Shown piece after piece: positions 26,937 through 35,070 of a stretch of 45,418 nt of DNA. The stretch is taken from positions 49,751 to 95,168 of the forward strand of contig DBXV01000025.1 in the NCBI GenBank assembly GCA_002309695.1. The letters run 5' to 3'. The notes below the pieces were generated by a model. The model was not told the DNA's origin, searched no databases, and was given only the letters and a program-made list of their open reading frames with translations. Positions within the stretch are counted from its first letter, which is position 1. Each line of letters starts with the position of its first letter. Made by a program: the position numbers and the translations under genes. Source of the DNA: Myxococcales bacterium UBA1203 (GTDB lineage: Bacteria; Myxococcota; Myxococcia; Myxococcales; UBA5297).

Positions 26937-27133
26937 ACGGGGACAGCCTTCCGGGGCGGGATACCGTCGGCCTGCCGCTTTCGGGGAATGCCCCAAAGAA
27001 AGCCGCAGCGGCGGTTGTCCAAAAATCGCGCTTCGAGGGGCCTGCCGCCGCACGCTGTCAGGAACGGACTGACCGGGCTCCCGCGCCGCGCCGCCGACTC
27101 CCCTTCCCTGCGGACAGGGAAATCAGCGGGGTT

Positions 27134-27170
27134 CAAAAAAACATGGCCGGGAACCGAAGCTCCCGGCCTC
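27134..27170 (-). terminator. Rho-independent terminator after the CpoB-like gene
   Basis: Minus-strand arms GGCCGGGAGC and GGTTCCCGGCC close a stable C(UUCG)G tetraloop and are followed by ATGTTTTTTTG. It lies about 60 bp after the stop of the CpoB-like gene and about 200 bp before PBP1A. Confidence 0.9.
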
Positions 27171-27230
27171 TGGCGGACCGGAATCAGCCCCTTCCTGATC
27201 TGGAAAGGCGCCGTTCCGTCCGCGGTGGCG

Positions 27231-28250
27231 TCACTTTTTCTTTTTTCCTGCTGTCTTGCCCTTCTGCTGGGGCTTCGCCTGGGCCTTTTTCTGTTCATCC
27301 AGCCTGGCCTGCGCCGTCTTGGAAGCGGGCGTTCTCGGGTAGCCGTTGACCACCTCTTCCAGGGCCATGGTCGCCTCCTGATTCATCTTCAGGGCGGCGA
27401 AGCAGTCGGCGGACTTGAGCAGTGCCTCAGGCGCCCACTTACTGTCCGTGAAGGCCTTGGGCGTATCCGGCTGAATGAAAACGCCAAACTCCGCCAGGGC
27501 GGCCCGGTAGTTCTTCTCGTCGAAGTGACTCATGCCCAAGTCGTAATGCACCCGGGCGCTCTGCGCGTGCTTGGGCCACTTCCGCAGAAACTCGTCGGCC
27601 AGCTTCCGGCCCGCCGCGGGGTCCGACTTGAGCTTGTCGGAGATGGCCTCCGCGAAAGCCTTGGGGTCGGACTTGTTGATGGGCTTGTCCGGCTGCGGAG
27701 GCGGCGGGGGCGGCGCGGCAGGCGCCGGCTGCGGAGCGGTGCTCCCCGATTTCGCGGCGGAAGCCGTCTCTCCCGCGGCAGCGCCCGGCTTCTTCTCGGA
27801 TGAGCCATCAGACGGCGCCTGATTCTGCGCTGCGGACAGCGCCGGCGCCGGCTGAGCAGCTGCGGCGGCCTTCATCTCGTCCATCTTCTGGTTCTGCGCG
27901 GCCTGCTGCTCGTTCAGCTCTTTGAGCGCGGATTCCAGCTGCGAAATCCGAAAGGTCTGCTCCTCGAGCTGGCCGCGCAGCGTGGAGATGACGCCCTGAA
28001 GCTCCTCCACCTGCACGCCCGTGTCCGCGCTTGAACGGCGCGAAGCGGCCTCCAGCTTGGTCAGGGCCTCCTGAATGATGGGCAGCTGCGCCTCCAGCTG
28101 CTCTCTCTGGGCAAGAATGGACGCTGACATCGCGGCCTTGTCGCTTTCGAGCTGATCAACTCGGCCTTCGAGCATCTTGCCGCGCTCGGCCGGATAGACG
28201 CAGCCGGCAGCAGCCAGCGCAAGGATGAGGGGAACGGCCTGCTTGTTCAT
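27231..28250 (-). CDS. CpoB/YbgF-like coiled-coil TPR lipoprotein
   Basis: The start at 28250 is followed by a lipoprotein signal with lipobox AAAGC (residue about 17). Residues 25-125 form a coiled coil (LEGRVDQLESDKAAMSASIL, GVISTLRGQLEEQTFRISQL), followed by an Ala/Pro/Ser linker. Residues 200-315 hold two or three TPR-like repeats: ADEFLRKWPKHAQSARVHYD, FDEKNYRAALAEFGVFIQPD and LKSADCFAALKMNQEATMAL. This is the architecture of CpoB (YbgF), which coordinates PBP1 activity with the Tol system during envelope constriction. The PBP1A gene lies directly downstream, which fits that role, but lipid anchoring and a Lys-rich C terminus (QQKGKTAGKKKK) differ from E. coli CpoB. No tol or pal gene is present in the window. 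Confidence 0.75.
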   Translation of the reverse strand: MNKQAVPLILALAAAGCVYPAERGKMLEGRVDQLESDKAAMSASILAQREQLEAQLPIIQEALTKLEAASRRSSADTGVQVEELQGVISTLRGQLEEQTFRISQLESALKELNEQQAAQNQKMDEMKAAAAAQPAPALSAAQNQAPSDGSSEKKPGAAAGETASAAKSGSTAPQPAPAAPPPPPPQPDKPINKSDPKAFAEAISDKLKSDPAAGRKLADEFLRKWPKHAQSARVHYDLGMSHFDEKNYRAALAEFGVFIQPDTPKAFTDSKWAPEALLKSADCFAALKMNQEATMALEEVVNGYPRTPASKTAQARLDEQKKAQAKPQQKGKTAGKKKK

Positions 28251-28323
28251 TGGGACTCTCTGAAGAGGCAGGCCTTGGGGCGGCAGCTGCCAAGGAAGAG
28301 AAAACGTAGGCAAAGGGCGGCGG

Positions 28324-28352
28324 CTCTTAGCGCCGCTTTTTCAGAGCTCAAG
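28324..28352 (-). promoter_or_regulatory. Promoter of the CpoB-like gene
   Basis: On the minus strand TTGAGC (28351-28346) precedes TAAGAG (28329-28324) with a 16-bp spacer; CTTGAG at 17 bp is the alternative reading. The gene starts 73 bp downstream. Confidence 0.5.
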
Positions 28353-28365
28353 CGTCTCCTTGAGC
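28346..28365. repeat. Inverted repeat overlapping the -35 element
   Basis: GCTCAAG and CTTGAGC form a perfect 7-bp inverted repeat around CGTCTC. It covers the -35 box of the CpoB-like gene promoter, a position suited to a repressor site. No strong T run follows on the minus strand, so it is not a clear terminator for the preceding gene. Confidence 0.45.
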
Positions 28366-28416
28366 ATTTTCCCCGCGTGCAGCCAGCCGCGGCACAGGTC
28401 GGGCGCCGCCCCGGAA

Positions 28417-28956
28417 TCAAATCTTATACTGCACGAACGAAACCTTGCCCTTGATGACCCGGCATCGCCGCGCGGCCTGATTCAGCTTCCAGTTGCCGGC
28501 CGTGGATTCCAGACAGCTGGTGAAGCGCTCAATTTTATCCGCATCGCCGCCGCCGATGGGCTGAGGGAAGGACAGCATGCTGGGCGACATGGAACTGAGC
28601 GCCAGGCCGTCCGGATGGAGCTCAAAGGAGAAGGAATCTCTTCCCAGAGCCATGGGCTCGTCGCCGAACACCGCGCCGTAGCAGCCCAGGAACATGTCCT
28701 CGGGGAATTCGATTTTGGCATCCGTCTTCGTCTGCAGTTCGATCTCGCCAGACCACTTCTGACAGAGGCCGATGGACGGCTCGATGCGCTGCAGGCGCTT
28801 CCTCGCCGCGTTCTGCGTCTCGTCAGCCTTCGCCCGTTTCAGCAGTTTGGCGTCGTAGCCGGAGGGCAGCGCAAAGCTGTTGGCGTAATTGAGAAGCGCC
28901 AGGCTCAGAGCCAGCACAGCGCCGCCTGCCCAAGTTCCGATGTCCTGAATGTCCAT
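28417..28956 (-). CDS. Single-pass membrane protein of unknown function
   Basis: ATG 28956 gives 179 residues. Near the N terminus one hydrophobic helix (WAGGAVLALSLALLNYANS) is followed by a soluble domain of about 145 residues containing four Cys residues (IGLCQKW, LGCYGA, FTSCLES, RRCRV). Its strands IELQTKTDAKIEFPED and SFSFELHPDGLALSS suggest a beta-rich fold in the periplasm. It lies 79 bp downstream of the GT39-type glycosyltransferase gene on the same strand, so they may form one unit. No family was recognised; the ATG was chosen because the upstream in-frame region has no family-like features. Confidence 0.65.
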   Translation of the reverse strand: MDIQDIGTWAGGAVLALSLALLNYANSFALPSGYDAKLLKRAKADETQNAARKRLQRIEPSIGLCQKWSGEIELQTKTDAKIEFPEDMFLGCYGAVFGDEPMALGRDSFSFELHPDGLALSSMSPSMLSFPQPIGGGDADKIERFTSCLESTAGNWKLNQAARRCRVIKGKVSFVQYKI

Positions 28957-29035
28957 GGCGTTGCCGTCCTTTCGTCCTGTTCCAGTCCATCTGAGGCAGG
29001 GCCGCGTTCCAAAATTCCCTGCCGCCCGCCATCGT

Positions 29036-30721
29036 TCAATCGGCCTCTGAAACGGCCGCATCCGCCGCGCCCTCTTTGGGCTTCTCCTCCTGCGGCACGG
29101 AGACGACCACTCTGCCCAGCCCCGGAATGTTCAGCGTCTCGGCGCCGCCGGCCGGAATATCGGCATCTTTGGGCCGCGCATCCGCCGCGGGCCGGAAATG
29201 AAATCCGCGGCAGTCGAACACCCGAAACTTCCGCACGATGCGCCCGGAAGGATTCCTCACAAGAATCGGCGGGAGCTCCTGCACGGAATCGAAATGCTGC
29301 GTCAGCTTGGCGGGAGGACTGAAGCCGGCCCAGCTCCTCTCCGTGAAATCTCTGGGCTGCGAATCGAAGAAGAGGCCGTCCTTCCCGTTCAGCGCCGTCA
29401 GGTCATCCCCGATGTAGTCGTATTGAAGGCCCTTCTTGCCCAGCAGGTTGCCGCTGTACGTCTTGCGCTTCATGTAGAACCCGAGCTCCGCGCTCGTCTT
29501 GTAGCCGTCATCGGCAAAGATGAAGTGGTCCGGATGCGCATCGGCCAGAACCTGCGCCTGAGAAGCCAGCTTGGACCAGCCATACCAGGTGTCGTCGGTC
29601 TCCAGCGGGACGGGATAGGCCACGAGTTCAATGGCCGCGGCCAGATGAAGCACCGCCGCCAGCCCCAGGTTCGTCCGAACCAGCCGGATGTCCGTGAGCA
29701 TGGCGGCCAGCAGAGTCCCCGTCACCCAGACAGGCATCAGCCAGTTGGGCTTCACCAGCGTGATGAACGACAGGCCCGTGAACGCCAGAAACATCGGGGC
29801 AAAGAAGCACAGCAGAAACAGGGGCCTGGCCGACGGCATCCGGCGGCGCTTCACCGAGGAGGTGCAGGCCTTTTTGAAAGCCCAGCAGACGGCCAGCAGC
29901 AGTCCGGGCAGGAGCAGCGCCGTCTGGGTTCCCAGCAGCTTGAGAAAGTTGATGGGGTGCATGCCGCTCCAGCTCGAGGCGCGGTCGGCCGACTGGAAGA
30001 GGAACGAGGCAAAGCCGTTCTGAGCGTTCCAGATGTAAACCGGCAGCATGGTCACGTGGGCCAGAAGGATGGACAGGTAGGGCCAGGGCGTTTTCAGCCA
30101 GCGCCGGTGAGCACGGGAAAGTACGAGAAACAGGGCCAGTCCGACCTGAAGCATGCCCGCCGTGTACTTGCCGTCGAAGGCCAGCCCCATGGACACGCCC
30201 GCCAGCAGCCAGAACTTCACGTCCTTCTGAAAAATCGCCCGTTCGAGGCACACCAGCGACAGCGTCCAGAAGAGAAGCAGCGGAACGTCCGGCAGGCTGA
30301 TGAGCGACAGAATCGTCACCATCGCCGTGGTGCAGAAGAGCGCGAAGGCGCCCGCCACTTTGGACGACGGCAGAAATCGGCGGGCCAGCACGAGAAACAG
30401 AAACTGGGTCGCCGCGGTCAGCGTGAAGGCCGTCAGCCTCAGGACAAACGGATGCGCGCCCAGGACCGACGTAAACAGCCACAGGCTCCAGGCCATCATG
30501 GGCGGATGGTCGAAGTAAGAGAGCGCCGGGTGCTGCGAATAGAAGAAGTAGTAGGCCTCCTGGGGGGCGAGGTCGAAGGTGAGGCCGGCGAGCAGCCTGA
30601 GGACGTTGAGTCCCAGGACGATGGCAAGCGCCGTCCTCAGGCGAAACGGCTTCGCGGTTTGGACGGCAACTCCCGGCGCGGGCGCGGATGCCTCAGCAGC
30701 TTTTTTTGATTTCTGACTCAT
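29036..30721 (-). CDS. Glycosyltransferase family 39-type (ArnT-like) membrane protein
   Basis: The 561-residue protein starts with a short polar, Ala-rich segment, then about ten hydrophobic segments. The first periplasmic loop has the GT39/ArnT hallmark LAPQEAYYFFYSQHPALSYFDHPPMMAWSLW, split here as LAPQEAYYFFYSQHPALSYF and DHPPMMAW; the acidic residue is Glu where Asp-Glu is common. Such enzymes transfer a sugar from a polyprenyl-phosphate donor to lipid A, proteins or glycans outside the inner membrane. The acceptor cannot be told. The C-terminal 190 residues form a soluble region (NLLGKKGLQYDYIGDDL). An unknown membrane protein follows directly. A terminator separates it from the glt-like cluster upstream. 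Confidence 0.88.
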   Translation of the reverse strand: MSQKSKKAAEASAPAPGVAVQTAKPFRLRTALAIVLGLNVLRLLAGLTFDLAPQEAYYFFYSQHPALSYFDHPPMMAWSLWLFTSVLGAHPFVLRLTAFTLTAATQFLFLVLARRFLPSSKVAGAFALFCTTAMVTILSLISLPDVPLLLFWTLSLVCLERAIFQKDVKFWLLAGVSMGLAFDGKYTAGMLQVGLALFLVLSRAHRRWLKTPWPYLSILLAHVTMLPVYIWNAQNGFASFLFQSADRASSWSGMHPINFLKLLGTQTALLLPGLLLAVCWAFKKACTSSVKRRRMPSARPLFLLCFFAPMFLAFTGLSFITLVKPNWLMPVWVTGTLLAAMLTDIRLVRTNLGLAAVLHLAAAIELVAYPVPLETDDTWYGWSKLASQAQVLADAHPDHFIFADDGYKTSAELGFYMKRKTYSGNLLGKKGLQYDYIGDDLTALNGKDGLFFDSQPRDFTERSWAGFSPPAKLTQHFDSVQELPPILVRNPSGRIVRKFRVFDCRGFHFRPAADARPKDADIPAGGAETLNIPGLGRVVVSVPQEEKPKEGAADAAVSEAD

Positions 30722-30806
30722 CGTTTTGGCTCGTCATCTCTGCCCGGCCGCCATGGCAGCGCCGCGCGGCTTCGGCAGGGTTCCCGTCTGTGGGAATTGC
30801 CCCCCA

Positions 30807-30844
30807 TAAAAAAACAGGCGGCAGCCTCCGCAGCCGCCGCCTGT
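30807..30844 (-). terminator. Rho-independent terminator of the glt-like cluster
   Basis: Minus-strand arms ACAGGCGGCGGCTGC and GCTGCCGCCTGT are followed by TTTTTTT. It lies 76 bp after the stop of the gltG-like gene. Confidence 0.92.
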
Positions 30845-30920
30845 CCGCATGAACTCGATTTTCTGAAAGGTCCCTCAAACTCTGACCGCGCCCGAAAAAT
30901 GGCCTTCGCGCCATCCCGCG

Positions 30921-33002
30921 TCAGTCGCCGGCAGACTTAAACACGAAGGGATAGGTGACGATGACGTTGCCGCCGCCCTTGGGCTCGGGGAACCGCCAGT
31001 TGCGGACGCGCGAAATGATGCAGTCGCTCAGCGCCACATCCTTGAGGGTCGTCCCTGCGTGAACCTTGGCCTCCGGCACCTGGCCGCTTCCGGCGATTTT
31101 GAAGCGAATGACCACTTTGCCCGCGAGCTCAGGCTTCCGCTGGAGCTCCTTCTCGTAGCAGTAGCGGATCTGCCCCATGTTCCGCTGGATGACCTGGCGG
31201 ATGAGCTCCTTGTCGAGGGCGCCCTGAATCGTGGATTCGCCGTCGGAGATGCCCACTTCAGTCTTCCTCTTGCCGCCCAGGCCGCCCACGCCGACGCCGT
31301 AGCCGCCCAGACCGCCGCCGCGGCCCTTGGTGCCGATGCCGCCGATGCCGATGGTGTTGCCGCTGCCGCCGCCGCCCGTGCCGGTGCCCTTGAGTCCCAG
31401 ACCGCCAAAGCCGCCCGCGTCGCCCACCTGAGGCCCGTGCATGTTGCCGATGGCGCCCTTGATGTCGCCGCCCAGACCGCCCTGACCAAAGATGGTGGCC
31501 AGACCGCCGCCCCCGCCTCTGCCGCCGCCGAGAACGCTGACCAGACCGCCGGAATGCTTCACCAGGTCTTTGGCGTTGATGTCGATGGCCTTGGGCGCGC
31601 TCCGTTTGGTCGTATTGGGCTTCATATCCTTGCGGCCCATCTTGCCTTCCTGGCCCTTGTGCTTCTCGGCCATCTCCCCGCCCTGAGGCTTCTCGGTCTT
31701 CTTCTCTTTGTTCTTCTTCAGCTGGTCGAGCAGCGGGTTGTGCTTCGGCTTCTCGGCCTCCTGAATGTAGGCCTTGACCATCTTCAGCTGCTTCTCGCCG
31801 ATGTCGTCAGCGATGATGTCCGCCTCTGTATGCGTCGATGCGCTGATGATGAAGGTGCCCACGAGGAACAGCAGCGCCAGCAGCGTGTAGATGAACCGAT
31901 AATCGATGGTCCGATAAAACGGGACGACCACCAGCTTCGGCTGCTGCTCAAAGGAAAATTCGATGCGGATGGTGCCGACATCGACCCAGGCGAAATCCCC
32001 CTCCTTCATCGAGAAATCGTGCCCGGGCTCCAGCCGCCTCGGAGGATTGCCGTCCCCCTTGTCCAGAAATCCGGACATGGCCGACGTCAGGTGAATGGTG
32101 AAATCGCCGCTCTCTCCGCCAGTCAGCTGATGGCAGAGCTTTCCGTCGAGCTGCTCCGGCGGGAAATAGAACTGACAGCGGTTGTTTCCGATCTGAACCT
32201 TGGAATCGACGGGCCGCTGCGTCCCCACCAGAACCCGCGCCGACGGATCGCCGACCTGGAAGGTGTCCAGCAGCGCGTCGCCCCAGTAGTAGCGGATGTT
32301 GAGCCCCAGACGCCCCTTCCTGCCGCCCGCGGGACGCCGGGGAATCGGCGGAACGGAAACGTAGGTGCCAAAATCCTTCTTGGTGAACTGCGATGTGTTC
32401 CGTGTCGGAGAGGAAATGTTCTGAACGGGTACCTGAGCGGTCGGAACAGCGGCCGCCTCCTCCGGAAAGAAGGCCGCCTGCGGAATACCCGCGCCGTTCA
32501 TCGCCGCGTCAGCAGGCGGCGCAGATGCCATGGGAATGGAAGGCTCGGAGGAAGCCATCGCCGCCTGAACAGCAGCCAGCGCGGACATGGCCGAACCATC
32601 CGCCTCCGCCGGCGCCGCGGCATCCTGATTCTCTGAAACAGGGGCCTCAGCCAGGGCTTCGCCCGCCGCCTGAGGAGCCGGCGCGGCAGCCTCATCAGGA
32701 ACAGAACCGTCCTCGACGATGATTTTGACGCTCCCGATTCGAAGCTCATCCCCGAAGTTCAGCTGTCCCTTGTTGACGCGCTTGCCGTTGAGGAACGTGC
32801 CCTCGACGCTTCCCATATCGACGACCGAAAGCTGTTCCGCGCTCTCCGCGTTGATGCAGGCATGGATGCGGGCGACTTTGTCGTCGTCGATGCTCAGGTG
32901 CGCGCTCGCCATTCGGCCAATTTTAATCAGCTCGCGCTTAAACTCCCGGGCCTCAATAAAATTGTCATCCCTGTAAATTTTCAGTCGCAGCGGAATGGCC
33001 AT
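30921..33002 (-). CDS. gltG: FHA-domain / TonB-like C-terminal protein, GltG-like
   Basis: The 693-residue protein begins with an FHA domain (1-95; IKIGRMASAHLSIDDDKVAR, NGKRVNKGQLNFGDELRIG), which binds phosphothreonine. An Ala/Pro/Glu-rich linker and a beta-rich domain (about 225-365) come next. A single helix (FIYTLLALLFLVGTFI, about 372-392) puts the rest in the periplasm: a Lys-rich stretch, a Gly-rich region (about 490-580; GGGRGGGGGLATIFGQGG) and a C-terminal AgmX/PglI-type TonB-like domain (IRQVIQRNMGQIRYCYEKEL, ending VIVTYPFVF). This is the layout recalled for Myxococcus GltG of the gliding-motility (Glt) envelope complex, thought to carry force or signal from the cytoplasm to the outer membrane. 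It is the last of four genes in glt order, with a terminator behind it. Confidence 0.8.
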   Translation of the reverse strand: MAIPLRLKIYRDDNFIEAREFKRELIKIGRMASAHLSIDDDKVARIHACINAESAEQLSVVDMGSVEGTFLNGKRVNKGQLNFGDELRIGSVKIIVEDGSVPDEAAAPAPQAAGEALAEAPVSENQDAAAPAEADGSAMSALAAVQAAMASSEPSIPMASAPPADAAMNGAGIPQAAFFPEEAAAVPTAQVPVQNISSPTRNTSQFTKKDFGTYVSVPPIPRRPAGGRKGRLGLNIRYYWGDALLDTFQVGDPSARVLVGTQRPVDSKVQIGNNRCQFYFPPEQLDGKLCHQLTGGESGDFTIHLTSAMSGFLDKGDGNPPRRLEPGHDFSMKEGDFAWVDVGTIRIEFSFEQQPKLVVVPFYRTIDYRFIYTLLALLFLVGTFIISASTHTEADIIADDIGEKQLKMVKAYIQEAEKPKHNPLLDQLKKNKEKKTEKPQGGEMAEKHKGQEGKMGRKDMKPNTTKRSAPKAIDINAKDLVKHSGGLVSVLGGGRGGGGGLATIFGQGGLGGDIKGAIGNMHGPQVGDAGGFGGLGLKGTGTGGGGSGNTIGIGGIGTKGRGGGLGGYGVGVGGLGGKRKTEVGISDGESTIQGALDKELIRQVIQRNMGQIRYCYEKELQRKPELAGKVVIRFKIAGSGQVPEAKVHAGTTLKDVALSDCIISRVRNWRFPEPKGGGNVIVTYPFVFKSAGD

Positions 33003-33137
33003 GGGTCGTCCCGAAATCTTTCTGAATCAGAATCAAAATAAGAAATGCGGGGAGCGAACTTCCGCCCGCTCTCCCGCGCTCAAAGTCAACGGCCGCCCCG
33101 GGCTCAGGCGCTCACATCACTTCCCGGGGCGGATGAT

Positions 33138-33377
33138 TCAGAGGTCGCTGACGGACTGCAGGACCTCGTTTTGAAATTCCTCGCGCACGCGGATGAGGCT
33201 CGTGTGCTCAATTTTGCGCCGCGCTTCGACGTATTCGCCGTCAGGCTTGGTCAAATCGCCGGTGACGGTGTCTTCCTCGAAGGAAATTTCCTGGGCCGCC
33301 TGCTGCTTTTTGTCGGCAGCCAGCGCCGCGGACGGCATCAGCCCCAGCACCAATAGACACAGACATAAGCGTTTCAT
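33138..33377 (-). CDS. gltF: Small exported protein, GltF/CglF-like
   Basis: ATG 33377 has an excellent ribosome-binding site (AGGAGGGTCAC), which settles the start; longer in-frame versions have none. The 79-residue product has a signal peptide (MKRLCLCLLVLGLMPSAALA) and a mature part of about 57 residues: acidic, then ending in EARRKIEHTSLIRVREEFQN and EVLQSVSDL. It contains no membrane segment after cleavage and no Cys in the mature part. Between gltE- and gltG-like genes of the Myxococcus core cluster lies a similarly small exported protein, GltF (CglF), whose role is unclear. The assignment rests on size, signal peptide and gene order rather than on a domain. Confidence 0.6.
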   Translation of the reverse strand: MKRLCLCLLVLGLMPSAALAADKKQQAAQEISFEEDTVTGDLTKPDGEYVEARRKIEHTSLIRVREEFQNEVLQSVSDL

Positions 33378-33470
33378 GTGACCCTCCTCTTCCCTTTCGC
33401 GAAAGCGGCCCGCCGCTAACACGGCAGGCCTTTTCTTTCGATAGGCAAAATCACTGTTCCTCAAAGCTCA

Positions 33471-34970
33471 TCACTCTGCGGGCTCATCGTCATCATCATC
33501 CCCCTCTTCGTCGCCAGCTTCCTCTTCTGCGCCTTCGGAGGAGGGAGCGGCCTGGCTCTCGCCGGAGGCTCCCGCGCTCTGCTGCGGTGCGGCGGCCGCC
33601 GCGTCTGCGTTCCCTGCCGGCTTTCCGTCGAGGATTTCCTGCGCGGCCTTCTGCCGCTCGGCTTTTTCTGCCTCTTCCTGAGCCTTCTCCGCAGCCGCCT
33701 TATTGGCCTCCTCAATGCGTCGTTGCTCCTCTTCGCGCTGCTTCTGCAGTTCAGCCTCCTTCGCAGCCCGCTCCTCTGCGGCCTTGGCCTCCGCCGCCTC
33801 GCGAATCGCCAGCTCGCACTCGCGAATGTGCTCAAAAACCGCATGGTTGGCGGGAACCGTCGAGGTCGAGTGGGCGACAAAGTTCTTGTAATACTCCAGC
33901 GCCTTCTCCGGCATGTCCTTGTGGACCTGGAACAGCACCCCCATGGCGAACCAGGCCAGCGGCAGCGGATTCTGGCTCTTCAAAATGGCGTCATACTCAG
34001 CCATCGCCTTATCGATTTCGCCCAGACCCTTATAGGAAATGCCCAGATTGAGCCGCGCCGCCTGATTGGACGGATCATACTGAACGATTTTTTGGTAATG
34101 CGTGGCCGCCGTCGTCCAGTCGGCGTTCTTCGTCGCAATCTGAGCGATGCGGACATGAGCGCGAAGGAAGTCGTCCTGTCCCTGAAGAGCGCGCATGTAC
34201 TGATAAATCGCCCCAGGCTGATCGTCCTGCCGCTCCTGAATCAGCCCCATGGTGTAGTAGAGTTCCGGGTCGTCCGCTTTCAGCTTCGTCGCCCGCAGCG
34301 CCACCAGCTTCGCCATGTCCAGATTGTTCCGGTCCAGGTAGCAGTTCATCATCACCTTGTAGGCAGTCAGGCTCTTCGGATCGCGCATCAGAGCCTCTCG
34401 GGCGTAGTGCATCGCCTGCTTCGTGTCGCCCGCCGCCTGGTAAATGGCCGCCAGCCTGGCCCGCGCGCCGCCGTCCTCGGGATAAATTTTGAGGACGCCC
34501 TGAATCAGCGACAGCGCGTCGGCAGCGCGCCCGTCGGCCTGGAGCAGAAGTGCCAAATTCTCCGCGGCCTCCTTGAAATACGGCTTGAGCTGAAGGGCCC
34601 GCTGGTAGGCGTTCATGGCATCCTGTGGACGGTGCATCCGCTCATAGACGACACCCAGATTGTACCACGCCTCCGCGAACTGACCGTCGGCCGCGATGGC
34701 CGCCTGGAATTTCTTTTCGAGTAGCCCCCAGTCATAGACCTTGAGCGACTTCTGCTCTTCGAAAGCGGCCAGAGCGTCCTCAAACAGCCGGAGCGCCTTT
34801 CCAAGCGGCTGACCATCGGCGGGGCGGGCCTCAGACGATTCCTGCCCCGCGCTGCCGGCAGAGGGGCCATTGGTCTGCGTCGTCGCGCATCCGGGCAGCA
34901 GACACAGCGACGTCAGGCTGAAACCAACGATGAGCTTCGGAAGGGGAAAACGTGACTTGTGATCCATCAT
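33471..34970 (-). CDS. gltE: TPR-repeat lipoprotein, GltE (AglT)-like
   Basis: The 499-residue protein has a lipoprotein signal with lipobox LPGC (about residue 28) in SLTSLCLLPGCATTQ. Residues 60-390 contain about seven TPR units, for instance AEAWYNLGVVYERMHRPQDA, AAIYQAAGDTKQAMHYAREA and AARLNLGISYKGLGEIDKAM. Then comes a charged Ala/Glu/Lys/Arg coiled coil of about 60 residues (LQKQREEEQRRIEEANKAAA) and an acidic end, EGDDDDDEPAE. It should be anchored in the outer membrane and face the periplasm. In Myxococcus, GltE (AglT) is a TPR lipoprotein of the same size between gltD and gltF. Gene order here is the same, 93 bp before the gltF-like gene. Start codon 34970 or 34967 cannot be separated. 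Confidence 0.8.
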   Translation of the reverse strand: MMDHKSRFPLPKLIVGFSLTSLCLLPGCATTQTNGPSAGSAGQESSEARPADGQPLGKALRLFEDALAAFEEQKSLKVYDWGLLEKKFQAAIAADGQFAEAWYNLGVVYERMHRPQDAMNAYQRALQLKPYFKEAAENLALLLQADGRAADALSLIQGVLKIYPEDGGARARLAAIYQAAGDTKQAMHYAREALMRDPKSLTAYKVMMNCYLDRNNLDMAKLVALRATKLKADDPELYYTMGLIQERQDDQPGAIYQYMRALQGQDDFLRAHVRIAQIATKNADWTTAATHYQKIVQYDPSNQAARLNLGISYKGLGEIDKAMAEYDAILKSQNPLPLAWFAMGVLFQVHKDMPEKALEYYKNFVAHSTSTVPANHAVFEHIRECELAIREAAEAKAAEERAAKEAELQKQREEEQRRIEEANKAAAEKAQEEAEKAERQKAAQEILDGKPAGNADAAAAAPQQSAGASGESQAAPSSEGAEEEAGDEEGDDDDDEPAE

Positions 34971-35070
34971 TGAAAAGTCCTGTTGCGAAAAGCGTTGCCG
35001 GGAAAGGCGCCTGCGGACCCGAAAAAATTAGCGGGGCAGCAGGCGTTCATTCCATCCATCCCCGTCCATC

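Noticed and set aside
33397..33440. Hairpins CTTTCGCGAAAG and GGCCTGCCG/CGGCGGGCC between the gltE- and gltF-like genes
   Set aside because: No T run follows on the minus strand, so not a terminator; the stem is imperfect and could be chance in a GC-rich spacer.
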